Under the pieces are notes generated by a model, which worked only from the letters and a program-made list of their open reading frames with translations, did not search any database and was not told the DNA's origin. A stretch of DNA of 64,000 nucleotides. It comes from Chthonomonas sp. GTDB taxonomy: Bacteria; Armatimonadota; Fimbriimonadia; Fimbriimonadales; Fimbriimonadaceae. The DNA lies in the NCBI GenBank assembly GCA_016788115.1, contig JAEURR010000005.1, positions 434,001 to 498,000 of the forward strand, read 5' to 3'. The position numbers were made by a program, and so were the translations under genes. Shown one piece after another: positions 8,765-17,900 of the stretch; position 1 is the stretch's first letter; each line of letters begins with the position of its first letter.

Positions 8765-9184
8765 ATGCGTGAGCCCATCAGCCCGCTGTCCATCATATCG
8801 GCGCTTGCACTTGCAGGGCTTACCATCGGCGTGTTTGCCATTCAGGCGTCCTCATCGGGTCCAGAGAACGCGGTCAAGCGCTTGCACATGTCGATCCTGG
8901 GACGCAATGGGCGAGATGTGGTGAGTCAGTTCCTTCCCGACCACCGAGGCGATAACTCCATGGCATGGCTCGTCGATCAAGCCGCGTATCACCTCTCTCG
9001 CGGGACTTCGTTCGAAGTTCGGCCCGCGGAGATGCTCGATTCCGGAGTCGCGCAGGTCATCACGGTGTACACCTATTCGAACGGCGGAACCGCAGCCATG
9101 GTCTGGCGTCTGAGACGCATCAACCGGAGCTGGAGGATCGATCCGGTCGTCTCGCAGAATTTGAACCTGTTCAGTGGGGTTTAA
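8765..9184 (+). CDS. Small membrane-anchored hypothetical protein
   Basis: A 139-residue protein with one N-terminal hydrophobic segment (about residues 8-27, SIISALALAGLTIGVFAIQA), followed by a soluble domain ending in strands (AAMVWRLRRINRSWRIDPVV). The soluble part looks like a small NTF2-like or DUF4878-like fold, but I do not recognise the family. The stop overlaps the start of the next gene (TAATG), and the next protein has the same design (N-terminal anchor, about 110-residue alpha/beta domain ending in a KWLI/SWRI strand). The pair may be diverged paralogues. Confidence 0.65.
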   Translation: MREPISPLSIISALALAGLTIGVFAIQASSSGPENAVKRLHMSILGRNGRDVVSQFLPDHRGDNSMAWLVDQAAYHLSRGTSFEVRPAEMLDSGVAQVITVYTYSNGGTAAMVWRLRRINRSWRIDPVVSQNLNLFSGV

Positions 9185-9627
9185 TGGTTTCGATGAGAGT
9201 TCGGGGACGAGCTAGCCTCCTGTTGATTCTGTGCGTTGCCGCGGCCTTGTTGGTCGTGGGTGTCCTGCTCTTCAGCAAGGAGGGGGTCTCGACGTCGGCG
9301 ACGCGCTTTATGTCTGCGTTGGCTCAGGGCGATGTCAAGACGCTTAGCGACAACAGCTTTATGGACGGCGTCTCCAAAGAGGACCTCACCAAGCGGTGGG
9401 AGAAGACGGTCAAGGTCGGGGAACACTACATGTTCCGGTGGCATATCTTGAGCGAAGCGCAGAGTGACGACAACAACGCCTCGGTGCGCGTTGCTGTCAT
9501 GCGAAATGCCAACTCCGAATCCAGCTACGATGAGAACTTCGGGCTCGCGCTGGTCAAGAAGGACGGCAAGTGGCTGATTGACGTCAAGCAGCTTTCCCGC
9601 CAGATGTACCCCGGCCTACCTCGCTAG
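9184..9627 (+). CDS. Small membrane-anchored NTF2-like hypothetical protein
   Basis: A 147-residue protein. The start at 9184 overlaps the upstream stop by one base; the frame is open further upstream only as a shadow of that gene. Residues 10-32 form a membrane anchor or signal (LLLILCVAAALLVVGVLLFS). The remainder, with KFMSALAQGD-like helix (RFMSALAQGDVKTL) and a C-terminal GKWLIDVKQL strand, resembles DUF4878/lumazine-binding-like NTF2 folds that often bind peptides or act as periplasmic chaperone-like domains. The function is unknown. The convergent lpxC gene overlaps its end by four bases. Confidence 0.65.
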   Translation: MVSMRVRGRASLLLILCVAAALLVVGVLLFSKEGVSTSATRFMSALAQGDVKTLSDNSFMDGVSKEDLTKRWEKTVKVGEHYMFRWHILSEAQSDDNNASVRVAVMRNANSESSYDENFGLALVKKDGKWLIDVKQLSRQMYPGLPR

Positions 9628-10439
9628 TCGAGGTGGTCGCGTACGGCCGCGAGGAGCTTCGCCGCTGCGCCGACGTTGGCGGTGTGACCCGAACGCTCGG
9701 CCACCACGGACAGGTGGAGCGGTGGGATTCCAGCCAAGTACAGGTCACCAATCAAATCAAGGAGTTTGTGGCGTGCGGGCTCGTCGGCGAACCGTGGCGT
9801 TCCGAGGTATCTGGCCTTCCCGATCGCAAAGGCGCTTTGCTCGTCGAGCCCCTGACCTAGCCCCATCTGCTTGAGCGCCGGAAGCTCTGACTCAAAGGCG
9901 AAGGTGCGCGCAGGCGCTACCTCCGCGGCGTAAACCCCGGGTGTGAGTACCACTTCGAACTCCTGCAATCCCGGAAACCGATCACCGCTCGTGAATGTGT
10001 AGCGCCACCGGCCTTCACCGCGACCCATGGCGATCTCGTGGGCTTCGCCTTTCTCGTACACCCGGGCGAACAGACCGTCGATGGTCCGAGCGGGGAGCGC
10101 CTGATGCGGCATCTGCATAATTTTCGAGAAGTAAGCTTGAGCACAACCGTCGAGACCCGGAAGCTCTGGCGCGCCGGAAACTTCGACCTCGCAGTCAGTG
10201 ATACCGGCAACGGCGAGCGCACTCATGAGGTGCTCAATAGTGCTGATCTCACCCAGCTTGGTGCAGCGCGTCGTGTCGGTGACTTCCGATGGCACTGCCG
10301 CGTAGCGGTTTGCGCCGTACCGAAACGCGATGCCATTTTCCCCGGGGTGGACGGTGACAGTAACAGCCTGGCCCCCGTGGAGACTCAGCCCGCTAAAAGA
10401 AACAGGTTCAGTAATAGTTTTCCGTTTAATCTCGATCAT
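9624..10439 (-). CDS. lpxC: UDP-3-O-acyl-N-acetylglucosamine deacetylase
   Basis: About 271 residues. LpxC carries out the committed step of lipid A synthesis, removing acetate from UDP-3-O-acyl-GlcNAc with a zinc ion. The zinc ligands are visible: the His of [10 protein letters not shown], and the His and Asp of [11 protein letters not shown]. The catalytic His of SGHTAN is also present. I choose the ATG at 10437-10439 (MIEIKRKT), which matches family N termini; the open frame extends 22 residues further into lpxD. The start overlaps the end of lpxD by 14 bases, so the two are coupled. It is the last gene of the minus-strand envelope run; fabZ and lpxA, often next to lpxC, are not here. Confidence 0.96.
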   Translation of the reverse strand: MIEIKRKTITEPVSFSGLSLHGGQAVTVTVHPGENGIAFRYGANRYAAVPSEVTDTTRCTKLGEISTIEHLMSALAVAGITDCEVEVSGAPELPGLDGCAQAYFSKIMQMPHQALPARTIDGLFARVYEKGEAHEIAMGRGEGRWRYTFTSGDRFPGLQEFEVVLTPGVYAAEVAPARTFAFESELPALKQMGLGQGLDEQSAFAIGKARYLGTPRFADEPARHKLLDLIGDLYLAGIPPLHLSVVAERSGHTANVGAAAKLLAAVRDHLD

Positions 10440-11439
10440 TTTGAAGTAACTTCTCCAGGGCTGCGATCCGTTTTTGGAGCTCGGGAATCGAGCGAATCGA
10501 GGCAAGTCGCCGCAGCTCTTCCTTCACGGGGATGGCCGGGGTACCCCAGTATTCTCCAGCGATTGTGATGTCCTTGGTCACGCCGGTGCGCCCACCGAGG
10601 ACGCTACCGTCTGCCACCGACGCATGGTCGGTGATCGCTGCCTGGCCGGCCACTACGACTCCATTGCCGACCGAGGAACTACCCGCCATCGCAACGCACG
10701 CCGCAATCACGGTGTGGTGGCCAACTTTCGCGTTGTGCGCGATCTGCACCAGGTTGTCAATCTTTGTACCACTACCGATGACAGTGTCGCCGCAGGTTGC
10801 TCGGTCGATGGTCGTATTCGCGCCGATCTCCACATCGTCACCGATGAGTACGCCACCGACTTGGGGGACTTTACGGTGCGCACTACCGTCCCAAGCAAAC
10901 CCGAATCCATCGGCACCCAGGACCGCGCCGGAGTGGATGATGCAACGTTCGCCGACACGAACATCTTGGACTAGCACCACGCGGGGGTAGATGACGGTAT
11001 TCGCCCCGACGCTGCACCCCTCACCGATGAAACTGAGTGCATGAATGACCGCTCCGGAGCCGACGGTGGCTCCGGCTTGGATTACCACTCCAGGGCCGAT
11101 CCTTGCGTCAGAAGCAACCGACGCGCCGGGCTCAATGACGGCGGACGAATGGATGCCGCGACCAAGTGGAAGGGGACGGTCGAACATGGCCAGCACCCGG
11201 CCAAATGCCGCCCGCGGATGGGCTAGCCGGATAGTTGGCACATCGAGTTCGGAAGCGTCCATGGGGACGAGAGCCGCCCCAACACCGCTCCCCCGAATCT
11301 TTGCCAGAAACGCCTCTTTCTCCCCAAACGTGATTCCATGCGGGTCCGGGTTGCCCGCTTCGACCGGTCGAGTGATTTCAAGGTCGGCTGGACCGCGCAG
11401 TTCGCCGCCCAGGAGCGTCGCCAATTCACTGAGCGTCAT
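10426..11439 (-). CDS. lpxD: UDP-3-O-acylglucosamine N-acyltransferase
   Basis: About 337 residues. An N-terminal uridine-binding domain (1-100) is followed by a left-handed beta-helix of hexapeptide repeats (about 100-300, for example [20 protein letters not shown]) and a C-terminal helix. The catalytic-region His is in [14 protein letters not shown], and GADGFGF is a family hallmark. LpxD adds the second acyl chain in lipid A synthesis. I prefer the ATG at 11439 (MTLSELA) because it overlaps the upstream stop as ATGA; an in-frame ATG at 11460 would add seven residues. The gene lies directly upstream of lpxC, the usual partner. Confidence 0.96.
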   Translation of the reverse strand: MTLSELATLLGGELRGPADLEITRPVEAGNPDPHGITFGEKEAFLAKIRGSGVGAALVPMDASELDVPTIRLAHPRAAFGRVLAMFDRPLPLGRGIHSSAVIEPGASVASDARIGPGVVIQAGATVGSGAVIHALSFIGEGCSVGANTVIYPRVVLVQDVRVGERCIIHSGAVLGADGFGFAWDGSAHRKVPQVGGVLIGDDVEIGANTTIDRATCGDTVIGSGTKIDNLVQIAHNAKVGHHTVIAACVAMAGSSSVGNGVVVAGQAAITDHASVADGSVLGGRTGVTKDITIAGEYWGTPAIPVKEELRRLASIRSIPELQKRIAALEKLLQNDRD

Positions 11440-12437
11440 GGGCGTGCCTCGCTGCGCCAATTGAGAAACTCGTCGGTCGCGTCTCGTGCGCCTCGACCCG
11501 TGCTCGTAACGATGCGGTAGCCGCGCAGCTTCGCCCAGATCTGCACCTCTTCCAGCAGTGCCTTGGACGGAGCGGCGGGCAGACGCTGAGATTTTCGCGA
11601 CGGTGCAGGCACCTTGACGCTACCCAGGGGCATCGTGGTGATTTGCGCACCGCCGATGCCAGGAGCAAACTTCGGTACGTCCACTGTGGCGTTAGCGCTG
11701 GGGTCAAAGAGGTCGCGGTTGGCGCGGGCCTTCGCCTCGCTCCAAGCGCGTTGGAGCGCCTGATCTTCGAGCAAGGCGGTGCGGACCCGGTTCGAGACGA
11801 TCCAAGCGTCCACTCCAACGTCGATGTCACGAAGGATCGCGGCGACATCGCGGTCGAATCTTGCATCCATTCGATCGATCTCTTCGCGGATGGGGACCAC
11901 ATGCTGGGATCCACCCATCATCCACGGTCGCCAGAGAATCGGCGTCATTGCTCCACGATCGGGGTGGCCAATCCGGTTCGCTAGTTTGGTCCGCAGACGG
12001 CCCATCTCGTCCGATGTTGCGACGAACCGACGGTCGATCTGGTCATATCCCTCGCTGATCAGGGCATCGACCGAGGGTCGTGACTCCGACGCACGCGCCT
12101 CTTCATCATCCGTGACTTCGCGCAGGTACTGTTTCTCAAGCGACGAGCGAAGGCGCTTGATGGTCCGCTCACGGTTCGCCTCCATCCGGGCAGACCAGTT
12201 GACGCCGGAATCAAGAGGAGATTCGCCCAAGTTCGCGGCGGGCAGCGCAGAGATCGCTGCAGTTTCGGCCGGTCCGAGCGCGGCAGTGGTGAGAGAAACT
12301 TCGGTGGTGGCCACCGTCCGCGCGGGAATGTTGACCCGCGAAAGGTCCACGGTGACGGGGCGTAGTGCCGGGCTTGCGCACCCGGCGAGCACTACGCCCA
12401 GCAGAATCCAATGGAGCTGCGGCTTACCGCGCCGCAT
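11436..12437 (-). CDS. Unknown lipoprotein in the lpx/bam operon
   Basis: A 333-residue predicted lipoprotein. The signal peptide ends in a lipobox LAGC with the lipidated Cys at residue 20, and Ala at +2 suggests outer-membrane sorting. The mature part is rich in charged helices (about 75-230, such as [20 protein letters not shown]), likely coiled coil, ending in a short helical region with several basic residues. I recognise no family. It overlaps ompH by 14 bases upstream and lpxD by four bases downstream, so it is tightly built into the envelope operon. Its position between an OMP chaperone and a lipid A gene suggests a role in outer-membrane assembly, but that is inference. Confidence 0.8.
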   Translation of the reverse strand: MRRGKPQLHWILLGVVLAGCASPALRPVTVDLSRVNIPARTVATTEVSLTTAALGPAETAAISALPAANLGESPLDSGVNWSARMEANRERTIKRLRSSLEKQYLREVTDDEEARASESRPSVDALISEGYDQIDRRFVATSDEMGRLRTKLANRIGHPDRGAMTPILWRPWMMGGSQHVVPIREEIDRMDARFDRDVAAILRDIDVGVDAWIVSNRVRTALLEDQALQRAWSEAKARANRDLFDPSANATVDVPKFAPGIGGAQITTMPLGSVKVPAPSRKSQRLPAAPSKALLEEVQIWAKLRGYRIVTSTGRGARDATDEFLNWRSEARP

Positions 12438-13059
12438 TCAGGGCCTTCACGCCCGCCTCCGTGAGATCGTTTGCTCCGTACGGCGCGACACTTGCCTCGA
12501 AGACGACGCTGTACCCCTGCTGCTTGGCGAGGTCCTTCAGCACCTGACGGGCCTTGGTGACCGTCGCCGTGCGAACCGACGTTTCGATCTGATCAAGCTC
12601 GTTCTGGAACTCCTCGCTCCACTGGCCCATCACTTCGCCCATCGTCTGAGCACGGTTGTTATAGTCCTGAAGAGCCAGTCGGTCGGCATCGGTCGGGTTC
12701 GGCTTCTGCAGCAGCTTGTTGCGGTTGTCGCTGGCATCCATGACTTCCTTGCGGATGCGGTTGATCTCGGCCTTATCGGCCTCGGTCGCGTTCTCCTTCA
12801 GAGTCAGGGTGCGCAGCTTGTTGGCCTGGTCCGTGGTCAAAACGCCGTACTTGCGGATGAAATCCAGGAGGTCCCGGCGCGACGCCAGCGCGGCGTTCAG
12901 AGTTTGCTCGTTCTTAAGCCCAAGTTCACTCGTGGAAACCATGCGCTGCATGTCCACGACCCCGGTCTTCTCGGACCCGCTCTGGAATCCGGCCGTCCCG
13001 AGTGTGACCGCCAGCGCTGCGGCGACGATCCATCCAAACATTGAAGTGTTGATTTTCAT
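12424..13059 (-). CDS. OmpH/Skp-family periplasmic chaperone
   Basis: A 211-residue secreted protein. A signal peptide (residues 1-25) is followed by the GVVDMQRMVSTSE segment typical of the first Skp strand, then a long charged helical hairpin (about 60-180) and a final strand (YSVVFEASVAPYGANDLT) that resembles the end of OmpH. Skp trimers hold unfolded outer-membrane proteins in the periplasm for delivery to BamA. The gene lies 20 bases downstream of bamA on the same strand, the usual gene order. It is somewhat longer than E. coli Skp, because the helical hairpin is extended. Confidence 0.9.
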   Translation of the reverse strand: MKINTSMFGWIVAAALAVTLGTAGFQSGSEKTGVVDMQRMVSTSELGLKNEQTLNAALASRRDLLDFIRKYGVLTTDQANKLRTLTLKENATEADKAEINRIRKEVMDASDNRNKLLQKPNPTDADRLALQDYNNRAQTMGEVMGQWSEEFQNELDQIETSVRTATVTKARQVLKDLAKQQGYSVVFEASVAPYGANDLTEAGVKALNAAR

Positions 13060-13079
13060 AATGGTTGTTTGTGGGCGGC

Positions 13080-14876
13080 TTAGAAGCTGCCTCCGATCGA
13101 GAAGTGGGTGCGGTTGCCACCCTTTTCGTTGAAGCCGAGATCCACTCGGATCGCACCGAGGGGAGTGCGGAAGGAAACACCGACGCCGTATCCGAGCTGG
13201 GTCTTGAGAGAGGGGCTCTGCTTGAAGTTATTCAACGAGCCGTACCCGCCCCACGCTCCACCGTAATCGACGAAGCCGATCAGGTTAAAGCTCTTCTGGA
13301 CAGGCTTACGGTACTCCAGCGTGGTGACAAACGCCTGCTTGCCCCAGAAACGCTGGTCGCTGTACCCGCGGAGCGAGTCCGCACCCCCGACAAAGATCTG
13401 CTCGAAGAACGGCACCGCGCCGTCGATGCGGCTGTACCGCGCTCGGAATGCGATGACGTTTCGCGGATCGGCGAGCTTCTTCGGGTCCTTGGGCCGCTTG
13501 CTCCAGAACGACTTGTACTCGAACGTCGAGCGGAGGAACTTGTGCTTGCCAAGGATGTCCGTGTTCGCGCCGACGTTTCCACCGATCTTCGTAATGTGCG
13601 TCAAATACGGCTCGAGCAAGAAGCGGAAGTAGTCACCTTCGGCAGGATCCAGCGGGACATCGCGGCGATCGCGGGCAAGTCCCATACGGAAACCCAGTAG
13701 GTCACCGTCTTGCTGGATGAAGTCGATATTGGCGTTGTTGTTGATGTTCGTGCGACGGTCGATGGTCGAAATCCGCTCGAAAGAAGAGCCGAGGGAAACG
13801 GTCCAATCGCGGCTGACCGGACGCGAGAACCCGAGCGATGCTCCCGTTCGGCGCTCGTCGAAGTCTTGGTCGTTCGGCGAGTCGTTGTTGCCGATGCCCG
13901 AACCCGTGAAGTAGCTGCTTACGCGGCTGTAGGCGCTGAACGCCATTTGCGTATCGCGCGAATCCATGTATGGGTTTGCAAACTCGAAGCTCGTACTCAA
14001 ACCTTTGCCCGCAGTGTCCTGCTGCAGCAGCAGTCCAAGTGTCTGGCCGAGCCCGTTCCAGTTCGAATCGTTGAAGCGGAGCGAGCCAGCAAGGCGGCTG
14101 CGCGGGTCGAGAGACGCGCCGAAACCGATCTGCGCGGTACGCATCTCTTTGACGTCGAGCAACAGGTTGAATTTGCCGATATCGGCGGTCGGTTCGCTGC
14201 TTGCCTCAAGCGCTTCGAACCAGCCCGTGCTTTCCAAACGGCGTCGATCGATGGCCCACTTCTGCTCGCTGAACGCCTGACCTGGCTCGGTTTTCATCAG
14301 CCGTCGGACAACGCTGGGTCGGGTGCGCTGCAGGCCGGTGACCTTGATCTCGTTGACCGCGCGCTCGATGATGCGAACATTGAGCGTGCCGGGAGAATCC
14401 TCCAGTGGCTCGAGTTCAGCCTGAGCGTAGTAGCCGCGCTTCTCGTACAGCGCGCTCACCGCATCGCTAGTGGGCGCGATGTTCAGAAAACTAAAGACGG
14501 CGTTCACCGGCTGCCGAACGAGCGCCAACAGATCCTTGGTGGCTACGACGGTGTTGCCTGAAATGCGAATCTCCTTGATGTAGGCGTTTTCCGCGACCTC
14601 GACGATAATGCGCCAGTCCGTTTCAGTGATCGGCTGGGAGAGGACCTTGACGTCCTTGAAAAGGCCGAGGTTCTCGATGGCCCGCTTGTCCGCTAGGATC
14701 TTCGAAGCATCGTAGGGTCGCCCCGTCGTGAGGCTCATAGCCGTCATGATGCTCTCGCTGGCGATGTACTGGTTCCCCCGGACAATCACTTCGCGAACCG
14801 TTCCGCCGCCTGTCTGAGCGGCAGCGTTGGCGGCGACGAGCATAGCGATGGCAAAAACGGTCAATCCTTTGGTCAA
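13080..14876 (-). CDS. bamA: Outer membrane protein assembly factor BamA (Omp85)
   Basis: A 598-residue Omp85 protein. After a signal peptide (about 1-20) come about three POTRA domains (about 25-95, 97-170 and 172-245), fewer than the five in proteobacterial BamA. A 16-strand barrel with the C-terminal phenylalanine (IGGSF) needed for insertion follows. The lid-lock motif of the family appears as GGADSLRGY. BamA folds and inserts beta-barrel proteins into the outer membrane. It sits between tamB and ompH on one strand, as in many diderms. The low POTRA number is common outside Proteobacteria. Confidence 0.95.
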   Translation of the reverse strand: MTKGLTVFAIAMLVAANAAAQTGGGTVREVIVRGNQYIASESIMTAMSLTTGRPYDASKILADKRAIENLGLFKDVKVLSQPITETDWRIIVEVAENAYIKEIRISGNTVVATKDLLALVRQPVNAVFSFLNIAPTSDAVSALYEKRGYYAQAELEPLEDSPGTLNVRIIERAVNEIKVTGLQRTRPSVVRRLMKTEPGQAFSEQKWAIDRRRLESTGWFEALEASSEPTADIGKFNLLLDVKEMRTAQIGFGASLDPRSRLAGSLRFNDSNWNGLGQTLGLLLQQDTAGKGLSTSFEFANPYMDSRDTQMAFSAYSRVSSYFTGSGIGNNDSPNDQDFDERRTGASLGFSRPVSRDWTVSLGSSFERISTIDRRTNINNNANIDFIQQDGDLLGFRMGLARDRRDVPLDPAEGDYFRFLLEPYLTHITKIGGNVGANTDILGKHKFLRSTFEYKSFWSKRPKDPKKLADPRNVIAFRARYSRIDGAVPFFEQIFVGGADSLRGYSDQRFWGKQAFVTTLEYRKPVQKSFNLIGFVDYGGAWGGYGSLNNFKQSPSLKTQLGYGVGVSFRTPLGAIRVDLGFNEKGGNRTHFSIGGSF

Positions 14877-14957
14877 TCGGTCCCTCCAGGAAGCACTTCG
14901 ATCATTTTAGACGCTTCATGCCTAGTACCGTTGCGTGGGGTCCTAGTTCTTCCAAAT

Positions 14958-17900
14958 TTACAGGCGAATGCGCGTGAAATAGTCGATGGTGATCTTCCAT
15001 GGCCGCAGCTCGTCCACGCCGATCCCGAATCGAAGTCGCGATAGGAGCCGGTTTCTACTCGGAATTCGGTAGGTCAGGCGGATGTCGTATTTGCGGATGC
15101 CACCACTGATGGGGTCCGTGAGCTGGCGTCGGCCGGTGAGCGTCAATCCTTTTCCAAGGGTCTTGGATGCGGTTCCGATGTAGCCGTCGAACGGGTTGTA
15201 TTCGACCGAGAGGTAGTCCAGCTTGAACCCGCGTGCCAACGGCTGAGTCAGGTAGCCGCTCAGAAGCGGGGTCGCCAGGGTCAACGCAGCCCCTTGAAGT
15301 GCGTCCTGCTGGTTGCGGCCAGTGCCGCGTGCGATCTGCTCAATGAGCTCCTTCTGACCGAGAATCGCGAGAATCTCCGACTCGCTCAAGTCGGGCGGAT
15401 CGCTGGTCGCGCGGAGGACAAGCCCACCCGGCTCAAGCAGGTTGCCGTTGATCTGCAACAACACCTCGTACCGCTCGGGTGAGTCGGTGAAGCTGCGCGC
15501 CGTCACCTGGGTGCGGCCAACCAGGCGAAGATCGAGCCGGGAGGAGGCTTCCGTCGCCAGCAGCGAGTCGTACCGAAACTCGATCTCGCCGTCTTCTTCC
15601 AGGTCTATGACGGCATTCGGTAGCGTGAACTTGCCGTCCGCCAATCGGAACTTGGCGTAAGCCTGGGGCTGCTGCGCCGATCCGTCCAGCTTGCCGCCTC
15701 CCGTCATCGTGAGCGTGGTCGAGGCCGTGCGAACAATCGCGGGGTTCGTCAAGCGCAAGTTGACCGCCCTGAAAATCGGGTTGATCAGATACTCGACCGG
15801 ATCTCCCGGCTCGCCCGTTTCGGGGACGGTGAAGTCCACGTTCGAGAACAGCAGATCGCCACGGATTTCGGGCGATTTCAGGCTCCCGGAGGCGAACAGT
15901 GTGGTCGGCGCGAGCGTTAAATCGATTTTCTTGCTGGGCGTGTTGGGCTCGTGCACGAACCGGAAGTTGTCCGTCCGGAGGTTCCCGGAGAGAACCGATC
16001 CACTCAGGAACGAGGCGAGGTCGATCTCCTCTTCAAGCGGATTGGGCGTTCGCGCCATCCAGTCCATCGCGAGTGTGCCGCCTGCGCTGCTTGCCGCCGA
16101 ACCCTTGACTTGGAGCTGGGAATTCGACCAGTTCGCGGCTAGATTCATGTTCTGGAGGCTGGTGGCGACGTCCTTCGCGGCGATAGAGCCGTTCGCCAGG
16201 TTCAGGCCACCCACGATCTTGGTATCGCCGAGCGTGCCTGTGATGGCAAGCGAACCGCCAAGCTTGCCGCTTGAGCGCTCTGGATCCAAACCCGGGAACG
16301 CACGGACCATGTCGTGCAGATCCCGCTCATTGGCCTTCAGTACAATCGAGAAGGGATCGGGGTTTGGACGGCGCTCATCGAACGCCTCCAGTGGCACCGT
16401 ACCCTCGACGGTCCCGGAGAACTCTTGCACGGTGAAAGCGCCGCCTATGCGCAAGATTCCATCCCGAAGGCTGACCGTATCGAGGTTAATGTTCGGCAGC
16501 TGCGGATCCTCAGGATCGATGTTGTTGCCGAGGTACGTAGCCGCCAGCGTGCCCGTGAGCGTCGGCTTGGAGATCGCGCCGATTACGTCAATAGTCGTCG
16601 AGACAAGGGCCTGGATTTCGGGCCAGTCGGGACGGACCGTATGGAGCCAAGAGAGGTCGAAATCGCCAATTCGGATGTCGCGAAAGTCCACAGTGCCGTC
16701 GGATCCCCAGAACCCCTTCGCCCGAACGAAGGGGACGAATGCGCGCTCGTCGCCTGCTGCGCGGCCCACATTCCATAGCAACGATTTGACGGTCAGACCG
16801 GTCGACCCGTACTCGCCCTTGGCGGTTAGTTCGCCTGCGTTCCTCCCGGAAATCACGAAGTTCTCAACCGAGAATTCGTCCAGAGACACCACTGGATTGT
16901 CGGTCGTGCCGTTTGCCTTGAGTGCGGCTGTGACGTTGCCCGAGGTTTCAGCCAGGGCATTCACCCACTCCTCGGGAACGCCCCGCTTGCGCAAGGTGGA
17001 CGGCTGAACCCAATCCGCGACCGGCGCATTGAAGAGTGTCAGCTCACCGCCGATTTCTTTCGATTTCGAATCGTAGCTCAGGTTCTCGCCGAGGATGTAG
17101 CGGTTGTCTTGGCCAACGCTGATGGAGCCCGTCGTGCGACCGGCTGCGGTCTTGGCAATGATCGTTCCCGAACCGAGTGCCGCTCCCTCGACGCGCAAGT
17201 CCTTGAGCTTCAACTCGGAGTCACTGGCGTCGAATTCGCCATCCTTGCGCGACAGGTCGATTTTGCCCGAGATGCGCCCTTGGATGTCCGGGACCGCGGG
17301 TCCCCTGACGACCGCATTCAAGTCCAGCGCATCCACAAACGCTTTCAGCGCGAAGTTTCGCCCGTCGTAGTCGCTGTGCCCCTCGACCGTGGCCGACCCC
17401 TCGCCGAGCGTGAACCCAGCCTTCTCGATCTTTAGCCCGTGCTTGTCCGCGGTCACCCGGCCGCGAATGTTCGTGAATGCGTACTCTTTCGCAAGAACCT
17501 TGTCCGCCGCGAGGTCGACGGTAGCAACAGGTTCATCGAAGGTGCCTCCGATCTGGATGGGGCCCGCGGTCAGAACGCCGGAGATCGCGGCATCTTGGGT
17601 CCAATCCGCAAGCTGCAACTGGCTCGCCAGCATTGAGCCCTGCAGGGTCTTGCGCTTTAGATCGAGCGCGAGTTGTCCGCTCAGCTTTCCTTCCTCGGCC
17701 GCGAGCGTCGCGTCGGAGAGCTTGAGGAGGTTGTTCTTCAGCCAGACATCGCTCGTGAAACGAGCGATGGGCCGACCCGCGACTTCGGCATCAGTAACTC
17801 CGATTTTGCCCTCAAGCACCGGGCTATCAAAGCCGCCGTGCACGCGCCCTGCGAACCGAGCAACGCCACCAATCTCGTTGCTCCACGGGCTCAGGTCCAG

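Noticed and set aside
11779-13044. A 421-residue open frame on the plus strand
   Set aside because: It is antisense to the lipoprotein and ompH genes, with arginine/serine-rich composition typical of a high-GC shadow frame. The minus-strand genes have clear family matches.
15691-17007. A 438-residue open frame on the plus strand
   Set aside because: It is antisense to tamB and rich in Ser, Pro and Arg; no signal or family pattern.
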